Source: Mesoaciditoga sp. (GTDB lineage Bacteria > Thermotogota > Thermotogae > Mesoaciditogales > Mesoaciditogaceae). Taken from it: 64,000 nt of DNA. Position 1 is the first letter of the stretch. Each line of letters starts with the position of its first letter. Both the position numbers and the translations under genes were made by a program. The stretch lies in NCBI GenBank assembly GCA_015491995.1, contig WGFY01000068.1, positions 1 to 64,000 on the forward strand, in the 5' to 3' direction. Of the stretch, positions 55,274-64,000 are shown one piece after another. The notes beneath the pieces were generated by a model. It made no database searches and was not told the DNA's origin. It saw only the letters and a program-made list of their open reading frames with translations.

Positions 55274-56582
55274 TTTCTTTCCTCCATTGGTTTAATTTGT
55301 TATGTAAAGTGCTAAGGCTTATGCCTAACGCTTTGGCTGTCTTCGTTTTGTTCCCATTATAACTTTTCAGAGTGAATTCTATCAACATCTTTTCGGCTTC
55401 ATTCAGAGTGGTTCCCATCACAATTTTGACGTATTCATCATTTCTTTTTACAACCTTTGGAGGAAGATCGTCAACATCTATCTTCGAGCCTTTCGAAAAT
55501 ACTATTGCAGATCTAACCACATTTTGGAGTTCTCTAACATTACCAGGGAAAGAATACTCCTTCAGAACATCAATTACTTTTTTACTAAAAGGTTTGAAAT
55601 TTGTCCCCATTTGCTTGGAAAGCACATGAGAAAAATGTTCAACAAGAATTGGAATGTCATCTTTTCTCTTTCTTAAAGGCGGAATTTCTATTTTGATCAC
55701 ATTTATCCTATAATACAGATCTTCTCTGAAATTTCCGTTTTTAACTTCTGATTCCAAATCCTTGTTGGTGGCGGAGAGTATACGAATATTCACGTTTTTC
55801 GTGCTCAAGCCTCCCAATCTTTCCACCTCAGAAGTTTCGAGTACTCTTAAAAGTTTGACTTGAACGGGTTTAGGAAGCTCTCCTATTTCATCCAAGAAAA
55901 TCATCCCGTTATCTGCAAGCTCGATCTTTCCAGCTTTTGATTTCATAGCACCGGTGAATGCACCCTTTTCATAGCCAAAAAGCTCCGATTCAAACAGATC
56001 TGATGGAACAGCGCCACAATTCACCGCTATGAAAGGACCATTTGAACGATCGCTAAGATTCCATATTGAGCGTGCAACCAATTCTTTGCCAGTTCCAGAT
56101 TCTCCTTGAATGAGGACAGTTACATTTTTGGAGGCAATTGTGGCAATCGTGTCACGTAGTTTTCTCATCTCACTGCTTTCACCAACTAAGTTCGTTGGTA
56201 GCTTCAAAGAGAGGTTCTCAAGTTTCAAAGCGCGGTTTTCCAGTGCCCGTTCAACTTCAGTCGTAAGACTTGCAAGCTCGAAGGGCTTTGGGATGAAATT
56301 GAAAGCTCCTAATTGTACGGCCTTAACGGCTGTATTTATATCCCCATGGGCACTTATGACTATGACCTCCGACTTCTTAACAAGTTTTTCAACAATTTCC
56401 ATCCCATTACCATCTGGGAGCATCATGTCTAAAATCACAAGATCATAACATGATCTCTTCACGGCATCTCTGGCTTCCTTAAGGCTTTTCGCACCTTTAA
56501 CGTTGTATTCTTCCATCTCAAGCACTTTACATATCAATTTGTTCAAACTTTCATCGTCTTCTACAATTAAAATATCAGCCAT
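55248..56582 (-). CDS. NtrC-family sigma-54-dependent response regulator
   Basis: The 444-aa protein has a receiver domain with phosphoacceptor in [11 protein letters not shown], a central AAA+ domain with [11 protein letters not shown], and the sigma-54 contact loop [10 protein letters not shown] intact. A C-terminal Fis-type helix-turn-helix ([20 protein letters not shown]) ends the protein. It should activate sigma-54 promoters after phosphorylation by the kinase encoded upstream. The ATG at 56582 was chosen for GGTGAT spacing; in-frame starts at 56588 and 56591 are possible. No rpoN is in the window. Confidence 0.9.
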   Translation of the reverse strand: MADILIVEDDESLNKLICKVLEMEEYNVKGAKSLKEARDAVKRSCYDLVILDMMLPDGNGMEIVEKLVKKSEVIVISAHGDINTAVKAVQLGAFNFIPKPFELASLTTEVERALENRALKLENLSLKLPTNLVGESSEMRKLRDTIATIASKNVTVLIQGESGTGKELVARSIWNLSDRSNGPFIAVNCGAVPSDLFESELFGYEKGAFTGAMKSKAGKIELADNGMIFLDEIGELPKPVQVKLLRVLETSEVERLGGLSTKNVNIRILSATNKDLESEVKNGNFREDLYYRINVIKIEIPPLRKRKDDIPILVEHFSHVLSKQMGTNFKPFSKKVIDVLKEYSFPGNVRELQNVVRSAIVFSKGSKIDVDDLPPKVVKRNDEYVKIVMGTTLNEAEKMLIEFTLKSYNGNKTKTAKALGISLSTLHNKLNQWRKESGQENQRT

Positions 56583-57942
56583 TTTCATCACCGAAAATCG
56601 GAACGTGTATCCTTACAACAGTCCCTGATTTTTGCTTGCTTTTTACTTCGATCTTTCCGCCATGCGATGTAATCACCCTCTTGACTATGCTCATACCCAG
56701 CCCTGTTCCCCCAGTTTTCAAGCTAAAAAACGGCTCGAAAATGTAATCGACATCATCGGGAGATATTCCAACACCGTTATCTGAAAAGATCAAATTCACA
56801 CTCTTTAAGTTTCTTTCAACATTCACGATGATCCTTCCATTATTTCCTTCGCAGGCATCCATTCCGTTTACAAGGACATTCAAAAAAGCGGAATTAAGTG
56901 CATTTGTATCTCCAAGTATTGGTATACTTTGCTGAGAGCATTTGAAATTGATCTCCACATTCTTATCCCTTGCACGTATTCTTGCCAGTTTAACGGATTC
57001 CATCACAACATCCACGATGTTTATAGGTTTGAGATCGTAATGAGGGTTTGAAAATTCGAGAAAGCCTTTAGATCTTTCCTCCAAGCGCCTAACTTCTTTG
57101 TCCAACACATCAAGAGTTTCGGATAGCTCTGGATCGTTTGCCAAGATCTGACGCTTCAAAAGTTGGACGGACAATTTAAGGGACGCTATTGGAGTTTTTA
57201 TTTCATGAGCTACGGAAGCCGTCATTTTTCCAAGCAAAGCCAGATTTTCTGCACGATTCAAGGCATTCTCGAGGTTGGATATTTCGGTAACATCTTCCAA
57301 AATATAAAGAGTGGCGAACTTGTTTCTCAAACTCATCGTTATTTCACGGATTACAAGTCGCTTCTTCACTCTTTTCGTCGATACAACCTTCTTGGCTTTA
57401 TCGAAAATAATCCCATAAAACCTGAAAAAATCCTTGATCTTTTTACTTTTCCATTCCGAACGATGAGTTGAAAATATCTTTTCAGCACCGCTGTTCATCA
57501 TCAAAATTTCGCCATCATCTTTTGTCATGATAATACCCTCTTCAAGGGACTCGACTATACTTCTATACTCGTTATATGTTTCTAAAAGTCCTTCGCGCTC
57601 TCTGCTAAGCGTATCGGCAAGCTTGTCCACTTCTCTCAATATTTCATCCAGTTCTCCCTTCAATCCTGCCCTTTTCGAAGGCTTTAAAGTGAGAGAAGTG
57701 CGCTTCACACGGTTCATAAGTGTTATCAAAGGCCTGTCTATAAATTGAAAGATAAAAAAATCACCAACGATGTAGAAGATGAAGTCGATTACCACCATCG
57801 TTACCCAGTAAGGAACGGTTGAAGGAGAAAGGAAAAAATATAAGAACAACTCCAAAGAGACAACAGTTGAAAACAAAAAAATGAACGATTCTTTTCCGAG
57901 GCGTGTATGGCTTTCAGCTTTGGAAAAGGGCCATAATTTCAC
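56575..57942 (-). CDS. Membrane sensor histidine kinase
   Basis: The 455-aa protein has two N-terminal transmembrane helices with almost no outside loop (FIFLFSTVVSLELFLYFFL and VTMVVIDFIFYIVGDFFIF), then a HAMP-like linker and a PAS domain (about 115-225). The HisKA box is SVAHEIKTPIASLKL (near residue 245), and the HATPase domain has FSDNGVGISPDDVDYIFEPFFSLKTGG. It therefore probably senses a cytosolic or membrane signal. The GTG start is 3 bases after fabG, and it overlaps the regulator gene, forming a cognate pair. Confidence 0.9.
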   Translation of the reverse strand: MKLWPFSKAESHTRLGKESFIFLFSTVVSLELFLYFFLSPSTVPYWVTMVVIDFIFYIVGDFFIFQFIDRPLITLMNRVKRTSLTLKPSKRAGLKGELDEILREVDKLADTLSREREGLLETYNEYRSIVESLEEGIIMTKDDGEILMMNSGAEKIFSTHRSEWKSKKIKDFFRFYGIIFDKAKKVVSTKRVKKRLVIREITMSLRNKFATLYILEDVTEISNLENALNRAENLALLGKMTASVAHEIKTPIASLKLSVQLLKRQILANDPELSETLDVLDKEVRRLEERSKGFLEFSNPHYDLKPINIVDVVMESVKLARIRARDKNVEINFKCSQQSIPILGDTNALNSAFLNVLVNGMDACEGNNGRIIVNVERNLKSVNLIFSDNGVGISPDDVDYIFEPFFSLKTGGTGLGMSIVKRVITSHGGKIEVKSKQKSGTVVRIHVPIFGDENG

Positions 57943-57945
57943 TTT

Positions 57946-58647
57946 TCACATCACCATTCCTCCATCAACATTTACGATCTGACCGGTTACATAGGAAGCG
58001 GCCGGAGAGGCCAAAAAACTTATCACATCAGCCACATCTTCGGGCTTACCATATCTATTCATTGGGATCAAAGTTAAATACTGTTTCCTACGACTTTCAT
58101 CCAATTTTACCGTCATATTCGTTTCTATAAAACCGGGGGCAACGGCATTGACTCGAAGCCCTTTCCTCGCATACTCTTTTGCCACACTTTTTGTAAAAGC
58201 AATTATGCCACCTTTGGAGGCCGCATAATTGGACTGACCAGCTGAGCCGACAAGCCCAACGACCGATGCAACGTTCACAATTGCACCACCATCTTTTAAC
58301 ATTTCACGAATCACAGCCCTTGTCATTCTGAAAGTTCCCGTAAGGTTTACCTCTAAAACTCTCTCCCACTCTTCATCTTTCATACGAAGCAGTAAATCGT
58401 CATACGCTACTCCGGCGTTGTTCACCAGCACTTTTATTTTTCCAAGATCTCTTGCAAAGTTGATCGTTTGCACAACATCACTTTGTGAGCTTACATCTGC
58501 CCTTATCGTATGAGCCTTAGTTTCATCAAGACCACCCGGAGAGTGCACGTAGGTTGCAACTATCACATATCCATCTTCGATGAGCTTTTTAACCACAGCC
58601 AAGCCTATTCCCCTACTTCCACCGGTTACAATTGCAACATCGCTCAT
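57946..58647 (-). CDS. fabG: 3-oxoacyl-ACP reductase FabG (SDR family)
   Basis: The 233-aa classical short-chain dehydrogenase has TGGSRGIG, NNAG, the catalytic Ser in VASVVGLVGSAGQ and SNYAASKGG. The ending FLASPAASYVTGQIVNVDGGM is typical of FabG. It reduces beta-ketoacyl-ACP with NADPH. No other fatty-acid genes are adjacent, so another SDR substrate is possible. The ATG overlaps the DUF62-like gene by 4 bases. Confidence 0.88.
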   Translation of the reverse strand: MSDVAIVTGGSRGIGLAVVKKLIEDGYVIVATYVHSPGGLDETKAHTIRADVSSQSDVVQTINFARDLGKIKVLVNNAGVAYDDLLLRMKDEEWERVLEVNLTGTFRMTRAVIREMLKDGGAIVNVASVVGLVGSAGQSNYAASKGGIIAFTKSVAKEYARKGLRVNAVAPGFIETNMTVKLDESRRKQYLTLIPMNRYGKPEDVADVISFLASPAASYVTGQIVNVDGGMVM

Positions 58648-59417
58648 GTTGAGGCCTCCAATCTTAATCTCTCTCTCGGATGAACCTTTAACAATTTTTC
58701 CGCTCTTGAAAATTTAGAAAGAATTTCGATGTAACCACATATCCCGTTACGTAAGATAAGATCGTTGTTTTCTCCATCTCGTTCATCATCCGTTACAAGG
58801 ACGTTTCTCTTGTTAACCTTGATTTCATCACCAATTTCCACCTTTATTTCAACGAGTGAATCGAATGGTATGTTCGTTTCAACACTTCCAAATTCATTTA
58901 TGAAAGAAACCTCACCTTCCACAGCATCTTTCAATATCTTAGGAGGTTTATGCTTTAAGCTGTAATAAGTCATGTACAGATCCCCTACTTGATCGAATTC
59001 CATATCAAGCGACAATTTCGCGGCAATTGGTGTTAAAACTTTCAAAGCCGATTCCGTGATGGACATTGGAAATCCGTTTGAAGTTTCAACGCGTCTTATT
59101 TGACGAATGCCAAAGCGTTCGATCGTTGCGGTGAGTGTGCCGTTGTCAAAACCAACGAATATTTTCTCATCCTTGGTTAACAACGCAATTGGTATTCGTG
59201 CACCATCGTTCAAACCATCGATCACGCTAAGAAAAATGGTATTTTTAGGCATGTGAGAGGCAAAACGTTCTATTACATACGAAGCCGTGTAAACATCACC
59301 ATACCCAATTGGGGTGGAAATTTCTACCACATTAAGATGTGAAGCCAAGGTCATCAAATTCGCCTTTACGATCTTCGTGAAGATGTTGTTATTCTGGTCG
59401 CTGACGAGTACTATCAT
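58644..59417 (-). CDS. Divergent DUF62 (SAM hydroxide adenosyltransferase)-like protein
   Basis: The 257-aa protein follows the DUF62/fluorinase plan: N-terminal IVLVSDQNN, central AIFASHMPKNTIFLSVIDGLNDGARIP region, FVGFDNGTLTATIERFG, and a C-terminal strand domain with GEVSFINEFGSVETNIP. The usual DPGVG segment is replaced by DGLNDG and the aspartates near the N-terminus differ, so SAM hydrolysis is not assured. The ATG follows AAAGGAATC, 2 bases after the flavoprotein gene. Confidence 0.72.
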   Translation of the reverse strand: MIVLVSDQNNNIFTKIVKANLMTLASHLNVVEISTPIGYGDVYTASYVIERFASHMPKNTIFLSVIDGLNDGARIPIALLTKDEKIFVGFDNGTLTATIERFGIRQIRRVETSNGFPMSITESALKVLTPIAAKLSLDMEFDQVGDLYMTYYSLKHKPPKILKDAVEGEVSFINEFGSVETNIPFDSLVEIKVEIGDEIKVNKRNVLVTDDERDGENNDLILRNGICGYIEILSKFSRAEKLLKVHPRERLRLEAST

Positions 59418-59419
59418 TT

Positions 59420-60781
59420 TCAGATTCCTTTCTTTGCCACGTTAGCAGCGATAAGAATCGGATCCCACACGGGTGCAAAAGGTGGTGCGTAAGACAGATC
59501 AAAAGTGGATAATTCTTCGACATCCATTCCGGCGGTTATGGCAGATGCTATAACATCAATTCGTTTTGAAATATCCGAACCTGCCATCTGTGATCCAAGA
59601 ATTTTTCCGGTGCCTTTTTCGTAAACCAACATAACATGAATTTCCTTGCTATCCGGGTAGTAATGCGCTTTTGATTTTGATTTGATAATCGACATTCCAG
59701 CGTTAAATTGCTTTGAAGCCTCTTTGTACGTTAAACCTGTCCGGGCATATTCAAGATCGAATATCTTGGTGACTGCCGTTCCAAGTACTCCTTTGAACTC
59801 TTCTTTCCTACCAGCAGCATTTCTTCCGGCTACTCTTCCCTGCTTGTTTGCGGTCGTTCCTAAAGGAATGTACGCCTCGTCGTTTGTTATTCTGTGATAA
59901 GCGGTGGCACAATCGCCGCAAGAATACACATCATCGAAGTTTGTCATCATGTTGGAGTTCACAGAGATGGCACCTTTTTTTCCAAGGTGGATACCACATT
60001 TCTTAGCCAATTCTACCTGTGGTATTACACCAGCAGCCACCACCAACATATCGGTTTCAAGTATGCCATTTGTCGTTCCCAATCTGATCATCGAGTCTTC
60101 TTCATCTTCAACGAATTTCAATTGGGTAGACGTCAAAAACTTAACGTGATTCCTTTTGAGTTCACCCTCTATGAATTCGCTCATTTGCGGATCAGCAGTT
60201 GGCATAACATCTTTCATCATCTCAACAATTGTGACGTTTACACCGCGAGAACCGATAGCCTCAGCCATTTCCAAACCTATATATCCCCCTCCTAAAATAA
60301 CCGCATTCTTAGGGTGATCGTTGTCTAAAAATCTTCTAAGTCTAATGGCATCTTGAAGTGTCCTAACCTTGAAGATCCTCTCTTCAATTTTCAAGCCTTC
60401 AATCGGTGGAATAAAAGAAGTCGCACCTGTTGAAAGGATAAGCTTATCAAAGTACACTTTTACGTTTTCACTATAATCGTTGAAATTTTTAACCGTTAAA
60501 AATTTGTTGTTTGGGTCTACAGACGTAACTTCATGAGAAATTCTCACATCCACCCCTTTACTTTTTTCAAACGCTTCAGGAGTGAATATGACTATATCTT
60601 TGTAATCTTTCGCAAGACCTTCCACATAATAAGGAATTCCACATCCACCATAAGATATGAATTTGTCCTTTTCAAACAAGACAACTTTAAGATCTTCATT
60701 CTCTCTAACCGCGGCAGCTGCCGCACTTGTTCCCGCGGCAACTCCTCCTATAATGGCAATATCCACTCTTTCTTCTCTCAT
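59420..60781 (-). CDS. CoA-disulfide reductase / NADH oxidase-type flavoprotein
   Basis: The 453-aa pyridine nucleotide-disulfide oxidoreductase has the FAD fold IAIIGGVAAGTSAAAAAV and the single redox cysteine in SYGGCGIPYYVEG (near residue 45). The NAD fold is VILGGGYIGLEMAEAI and the second FAD motif is VYSCGDCATAYH, with a C-terminal dimerisation domain. This single-cysteine type reduces CoA disulfide, peroxide or oxygen, or persulfides. The ATG at 60781 fits the GAGGTG site. No rhodanese domain is fused. Confidence 0.87.
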   Translation of the reverse strand: MREERVDIAIIGGVAAGTSAAAAAVRENEDLKVVLFEKDKFISYGGCGIPYYVEGLAKDYKDIVIFTPEAFEKSKGVDVRISHEVTSVDPNNKFLTVKNFNDYSENVKVYFDKLILSTGATSFIPPIEGLKIEERIFKVRTLQDAIRLRRFLDNDHPKNAVILGGGYIGLEMAEAIGSRGVNVTIVEMMKDVMPTADPQMSEFIEGELKRNHVKFLTSTQLKFVEDEEDSMIRLGTTNGILETDMLVVAAGVIPQVELAKKCGIHLGKKGAISVNSNMMTNFDDVYSCGDCATAYHRITNDEAYIPLGTTANKQGRVAGRNAAGRKEEFKGVLGTAVTKIFDLEYARTGLTYKEASKQFNAGMSIIKSKSKAHYYPDSKEIHVMLVYEKGTGKILGSQMAGSDISKRIDVIASAITAGMDVEELSTFDLSYAPPFAPVWDPILIAANVAKKGI

Positions 60782-60830
60782 CAAATCACCTCATTAGGGA
60801 TTGTATGCTCAACACACTTTAAAATCAGAA

Positions 60831-60849
60831 TAAAAAAGTGATATTCACT
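60831..60849 (-). terminator. Short terminator after the MOSC gene
   Basis: On the minus strand AGTGA-ATA-TCACT is followed by TTTTTATT, immediately after the MOSC stop. The stem is only 5 bp, so strength is uncertain. Confidence 0.45.
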
Positions 60850-60853
60850 ATCA

Positions 60854-61330
60854 TCAACGCCCATCTTTTTGAAGTTGAATGTGTATAGAATCACCCACCC
60901 TTACCTTTCCACCCTTTAAGACCGTTGCAAATATGCCCTCAGTTGGCATGATACATTTACCAACGGTTTTGAATACAGCGCAATCTGTGTGGCATTTTTT
61001 CCCATGTTGCGTTACTTTCAGCAAAACATCGTTTCCTATTTTTATCATGCTCCCTATGGGTAGTGTAGTGAGAAGTTCTATTCCTTGAGTTGTCACATTC
61101 TCCGAAAATTCCCCAGGATTCACCTTGAAATTGCTGTTTGCATTGAACTTTTCAATACTCTCGATGGAGAGCAAACTGATCTGCCTGTGCCAATCACCTG
61201 CATGAGCATCGTTTTCAATACCGTAATTTTCAACGAAGTTGGCACCTTCGACGTTGTACTTTATAGTTCCCCTTTTTTCCGAAATGGAAAGCGCAAATAT
61301 TTTAGCATTACTTCGCTCTGTATTCACCAC
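60854..61330 (-). CDS. MOSC-domain protein (molybdenum cofactor related)
   Basis: The 158-aa protein is a stand-alone MOSC domain: ENDAHAGDWHRQISLLSIESIEKF, NPGEFSENVTTQGIEL, GKKCHTDCAVF. MOSC domains bind molybdenum cofactor or sulfurated forms. The cysteine of KKCHTDC is the conserved candidate. Placement after moaC and moaA supports a molybdopterin role. The GTG start lies inside moaC (23-base overlap) behind GGAGGTAAG. Confidence 0.88.
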   Translation of the reverse strand: MVNTERSNAKIFALSISEKRGTIKYNVEGANFVENYGIENDAHAGDWHRQISLLSIESIEKFNANSNFKVNPGEFSENVTTQGIELLTTLPIGSMIKIGNDVLLKVTQHGKKCHTDCAVFKTVGKCIMPTEGIFATVLKGGKVRVGDSIHIQLQKDGR

Positions 61331-61739
61331 TCTTACCTCCAGATTTGTACAGAAGTCTCACATCCTCAATTCGTATGCTTCTGTCGATTGATTTGCACAT
61401 GTCGTACACATTCAAACATGTTATGGATACTGCCGCCAATGCCTCCATTTCAACACCTGTCTTCCAAGTGGCAACAGTTGAAGCTTCAACCCTTAATCTA
61501 TCTTCTCCATTAGGGATGATCTCAACTTGAACGTTGCTCAACGGTATGGGATGGCACATTGGTACGATCATGGGAGTGTACTTTGCTCCCATTATCCCCG
61601 CAGTCTGAGAAACACATAACACATCCCCTTTTCTGATTTTCTTCGACAAAATCGCGTTCAGCGTTTCCGGTTGCATCCTTACATACCCTTCCGCTACGGC
61701 GACCCGTTTTGTCAGTGGCTTTGAATCGACATCTATCAT
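61308..61739 (-). CDS. moaC: Cyclic pyranopterin monophosphate synthase MoaC
   Basis: MoaC converts the MoaA product to cyclic pyranopterin monophosphate. The 143-aa protein has the conserved MCHPIPLSNV and WKTGVEMEALAAVSITCLNVYDMCK with the catalytic lysine. The ATG at 61739 follows AGGAGG by 6 bases and overlaps the moaA stop. Confidence 0.96.
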   Translation of the reverse strand: MIDVDSKPLTKRVAVAEGYVRMQPETLNAILSKKIRKGDVLCVSQTAGIMGAKYTPMIVPMCHPIPLSNVQVEIIPNGEDRLRVEASTVATWKTGVEMEALAAVSITCLNVYDMCKSIDRSIRIEDVRLLYKSGGKSGEYRAK

Positions 61740-61741
61740 AT

Positions 61742-62707
61742 TCAACCTCCTATGGAATTCATTTTCTTTCCAAGGGCTCTGTATGTCCCATGACTGAAAG
61801 GTTTTAACTTCACAAAGTTTGCCATCTTGTCCTTAATCTCTTCATCATTCAAATCACTCCTAAGCAGCTCTTTTACGTTTAGTTCACCACCGAGTATCAG
61901 GCAAAGCCTTAACATCCCATCTGGAGTAATTCTTAGACGATTGCATTTATCACAAAAATGAGGCTGACTGTACGATATAAAACCAACAACGGATCCATCA
62001 CCGGTTTTGTAGTATTCTGCAGGTCCATCACCAAATTTTTCGTTCATTTTAATCAGTCCTTTTGACTTTGCTACTTTTTCTTTTAAAGCATCAAAAAAAA
62101 CAGGTTCTTTCTCATTTTCTCCCACTTTCATGTACTCTATGAATCTTATGGGAACAGGTATGGATTTTGCAAAATCGATCAAGTCATTTATTTCATATGC
62201 GTTTTCCTTTATCACAACTGTGTTGATCTTTGTCTTGATTCGCATTTTCTCAGAAGCGATTATAGAATCCATCACGCTCCTCATAAAAGCCCTTGGCATA
62301 CCGCTTATCTTTTCAAAAGTCTCAGCATGCACACTGTCCAAGCTTATGTTTATGGAATCCAAAGAATCTTTAAGCTCGGGGAGGAACTTTTTCAGTACAA
62401 AACCATTCGTGGTAAGAGCCGTTCTAAGTCCCAACTCGTGCAACATGGATACGAGTCTTTCAACTCCTTGCCTTACAAGTGGTTCTCCACCTGTGATTCT
62501 AACTTTTCTCGTTCCCATGCTTTTAAACAGCTTGGTCAGCCTTTTGATTTCTTCATAAGATAAAAGTTCTTCCTTTGGAAGAAACTCCATTCCCTCTGAT
62601 CGGCAATAAGAACAAGAAAACTGGCATCTATCCGTGATGGAAAGCCTTAGATAATACAAACTTCTTCCGTAGGAATCCGTAAGTTTTTCGTTAATGACGA
62701 TCAACAC
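61742..62707 (-). CDS. moaA: GTP 3',8-cyclase MoaA
   Basis: MoaA is the radical SAM enzyme that starts molybdopterin synthesis from GTP. Landmarks are DSYGRSLYYLRLSITDRC, the first cluster CQFSCSYC, GGEPLVRQG, the second cluster CDKCNRLRITPDGMLRLC, and the conserved C-terminal Gly-Gly. The start is uncertain: TTG at 62728, GTG at 62707 and TTG at 62704 are all in frame, and only weak ribosome-binding sites are present. The length is about 321 aa. It precedes moaC and MOSC in one operon. Confidence 0.94.
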   Translation of the reverse strand: MLIVINEKLTDSYGRSLYYLRLSITDRCQFSCSYCRSEGMEFLPKEELLSYEEIKRLTKLFKSMGTRKVRITGGEPLVRQGVERLVSMLHELGLRTALTTNGFVLKKFLPELKDSLDSINISLDSVHAETFEKISGMPRAFMRSVMDSIIASEKMRIKTKINTVVIKENAYEINDLIDFAKSIPVPIRFIEYMKVGENEKEPVFFDALKEKVAKSKGLIKMNEKFGDGPAEYYKTGDGSVVGFISYSQPHFCDKCNRLRITPDGMLRLCLILGGELNVKELLRSDLNDEEIKDKMANFVKLKPFSHGTYRALGKKMNSIGG

Positions 62708-62778
62708 CTCTTTTCCATAAAAATGCAACGATCATTGCTTTCAAACTTTTCATCTATATTTTAACACAGACGAACAAA

Positions 62779-62804
62779 CCACCCCATCTTTTAAAATGAA
62801 GTGG
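62779..62804 (-). terminator. Possible terminator after the ABC permease
   Basis: An imperfect stem CCACTTCATTTT/AAAAGATGGGGTGG on the minus strand is followed by TTTGTT. Mismatches make this a weak call. Confidence 0.35.
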
Positions 62805-62835
62805 CTTTTCACTCATGTCAAATATCATAAAACGT

Positions 62836-63495
62836 TCAGACGCCTGGTATCTTAATTCTTTTTTCTACAAATGAAAACGCCCACGTGATGGTCAATATGA
62901 CCATAAGGTATATAAGGGCGACTCCAAGAAAGACATCCATGAATTCGAAGTTTCTACTCGCAACGAATTCTCCTTGAGCCATAAGTTCTGGAACACCCAC
63001 GAGATATGCAAGAGACGTGTATTTAACAAGGTAAACGAACTCATTTGTCCATGATGGCAGCACCTTTCTAAGTGCTTGTGGCATGATGACCAAGCGAATG
63101 GCTTGCCACTTTGTCATTCCCATAGAAATGGCGGCTTTCATCTGGCCTTTTTCCACGGATTGCATGGCACCTCTTATGTACTCTGCCTGGTAAGCACCGC
63201 TGTTCAACGAAAAACTTATCACCGATGCCACCAAGGGAGAAAAATGGATCCCAATCTGCGGAAGTGAAAAATAAATTATGAAGAGCTGCACCAACAACGG
63301 TGTTCCACGGATAATTTCAACGTAGGCAGTAGAAAAACCATAAGCAAGCTTCCCACCGTAAACCCTTTCTATCGCGGTAAACATACCAATTCCAAAACCA
63401 ACAATTATAGAAATAAAGGCCAGTTCTAAGGTGAATTCCAGCCCTTTTAAAAGAAAAGGCAAAGCCTGAATGAATATAAAGATGAAATGATTCAT
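62836..63495 (-). CDS. Polar amino acid ABC transporter permease
   Basis: The 219-aa HisM/GlnP-type permease has about five helices. The EAA-loop region reads [31 protein letters not shown], followed by [26 protein letters not shown]. It forms the membrane channel for an amino-acid uptake system with the ATPase encoded just upstream. The ATG overlaps that gene's stop by 4 bases. The solute-binding protein is not in the window, so the amino acid is unknown. Confidence 0.92.
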   Translation of the reverse strand: MNHFIFIFIQALPFLLKGLEFTLELAFISIIVGFGIGMFTAIERVYGGKLAYGFSTAYVEIIRGTPLLVQLFIIYFSLPQIGIHFSPLVASVISFSLNSGAYQAEYIRGAMQSVEKGQMKAAISMGMTKWQAIRLVIMPQALRKVLPSWTNEFVYLVKYTSLAYLVGVPELMAQGEFVASRNFEFMDVFLGVALIYLMVILTITWAFSFVEKRIKIPGV

Positions 63496-64000
63496 GATCC
63501 ACTCCGAAATTTTGAAAGGAATTGGCGCGTGCGCTCTTTTTCTGGATGTGATAGTATCTTTTCTGGTGTTCCCTGTTCAACGATATAGCCATTTTCCATG
63601 AAGATTATCCTATCGGCTATGTCCCTGGCAAATGACATTTCATGTGTTACGATGAGCATGGTCATACCACCTTTGGCCAATTTTCTCATGACTTCCAACA
63701 CTTCACCTACCAACTCAGGATCAAGCGCTGACGTGGGCTCATCAAAGAGTATGAGCTCTGGTTCCATGGCAAGTGCCCGCGCGATACCAACTCTTTGCTT
63801 TTGCCCTCCAGAAAGTTCTGCGGGATAAGCTTCTGACCTTGAATCAAGCCCAACTTTCATAAGGTTTTCCAAGGCCACTTTCGTCGCATCGCCCTTCGAA
63901 AGCTTTTTAACCTTTAATGGCCCTATTCTAACGTTATCAAGGACTGTTAAATGATTGAAAAGATTGAATTCTTGAAAAACCATTCCGATCTTCTGCCTCA
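63492..64000 (-). CDS. Polar amino acid ABC transporter ATP-binding protein, 5'-truncated
   Basis: The frame runs off the window end ([20 protein letters not shown]), so the ORF-track ATG at 63983 is not the start. Visible are the Q-loop VFQEFNLF, signature LSGGQKQR, Walker [15 protein letters not shown] and the H-loop VTHEM, matching GlnQ/HisP-type ATPases. The Walker A lies outside the window. It is coupled to the permease. Confidence 0.93.
   Translation of the reverse strand, partial: RQKIGMVFQEFNLFNHLTVLDNVRIGPLKVKKLSKGDATKVALENLMKVGLDSRSEAYPAELSGGQKQRVGIARALAMEPELILFDEPTSALDPELVGEVLEVMRKLAKGGMTMLIVTHEMSFARDIADRIIFMENGYIVEQGTPEKILSHPEKERTRQFLSKFRSGS

Noticed and set aside
1-64000. Prophage, insertion sequence, integron or CRISPR
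   Set aside because: I saw no transposase, integrase, phage structural gene, terminal inverted repeats or spaced direct repeats. The window looks like ordinary core chromosome.

Overview
The window is a gene-dense stretch of bacterial chromosome, AT-rich by eye. The genes are short-spaced, often overlap by 1-4 bases, and very often start with TTG or GTG behind a strong Shine-Dalgarno sequence. The content fits an anaerobic, double-membraned, flagellated bacterium: V/A-type ATPase, membrane-ring flagellar proteins FlgH and FlgI, ThyX instead of ThyA, CBS-domain pyrophosphatase, ferredoxin-fused P-loop ATPases, several radical SAM enzymes and a CoA-disulfide-reductase-like flavoprotein. The style and gene mix look most like Thermotogota. 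This is inference from family knowledge; no 16S rRNA is present and I did not resolve the order.

Layout. 1-2346: end of a sucrose-phosphate-synthase-like glycosyltransferase, then an unusual membrane methyltransferase/PlsC acyltransferase/zinc-ribbon fusion. 2343-7149 (minus): CPA1 antiporter, CBS-pyrophosphatase, mnmG. 7150-8757: a CAU tRNA, a 53-aa ORF, a DMT exporter and a 26-aa cysteine-rich mini-ORF with its own promoter. 8758-21095 (plus): metG, gyrA, truA, tlyA, secA, prfB, a membrane metallopeptidase, a pyruvyl-transferase-like protein and a two-HD-domain protein. 21145-21542 (minus): tRNA Lys-Leu-Gly-Thr behind one good promoter. 21720-27282 (minus): flgF-flgG-flgA-flgH-flgI-flgJ-nrnA. 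27527-37132 (plus): V/A-ATPase operon H-C-I-K-K-K-F-E-A-B-D. 37240-41166 (minus): GH38 alpha-mannosidase with a ROK regulator, promoter and candidate operator. 41333-44690 (plus): NifX-like protein, two MinD/ferredoxin ATPases, a Gly/Arg-tailed ferredoxin and a radical SAM protein. 44702-58647 (mostly minus): MIF-like protein, endonuclease V, lepA, smc, radical SAM, rnc, GDPD, thyX, a sigma-54-type two-component pair, fabG. 58644-64000 (minus): DUF62-like protein, FAD disulfide reductase, MOSC-moaC-moaA, and a polar amino acid ABC transporter running off the end.

How the parts may work together. The antiporter, V/A-ATPase and CBS-pyrophosphatase all concern ion and phosphate energetics. The ATPase operon holds the most striking feature: three consecutive proteolipid (c/K) genes, of which only the third keeps the ion-binding glutamate in the last helix. 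The first two carry asparagine in the same AGLxxGVAxYGLI motif. If all three enter one ring, the rotor would have fewer ion sites than hairpins, which would change the ion/ATP ratio. Other points for follow-up are the cysteine-rich mini-ORF, the CBS-pyrophosphatase whose family-like N-terminus would need an ACG start, the tandem HD protein with a defective first domain, the Gly/Arg ferredoxin tail, and an NtrC-type activator with no visible rpoN.
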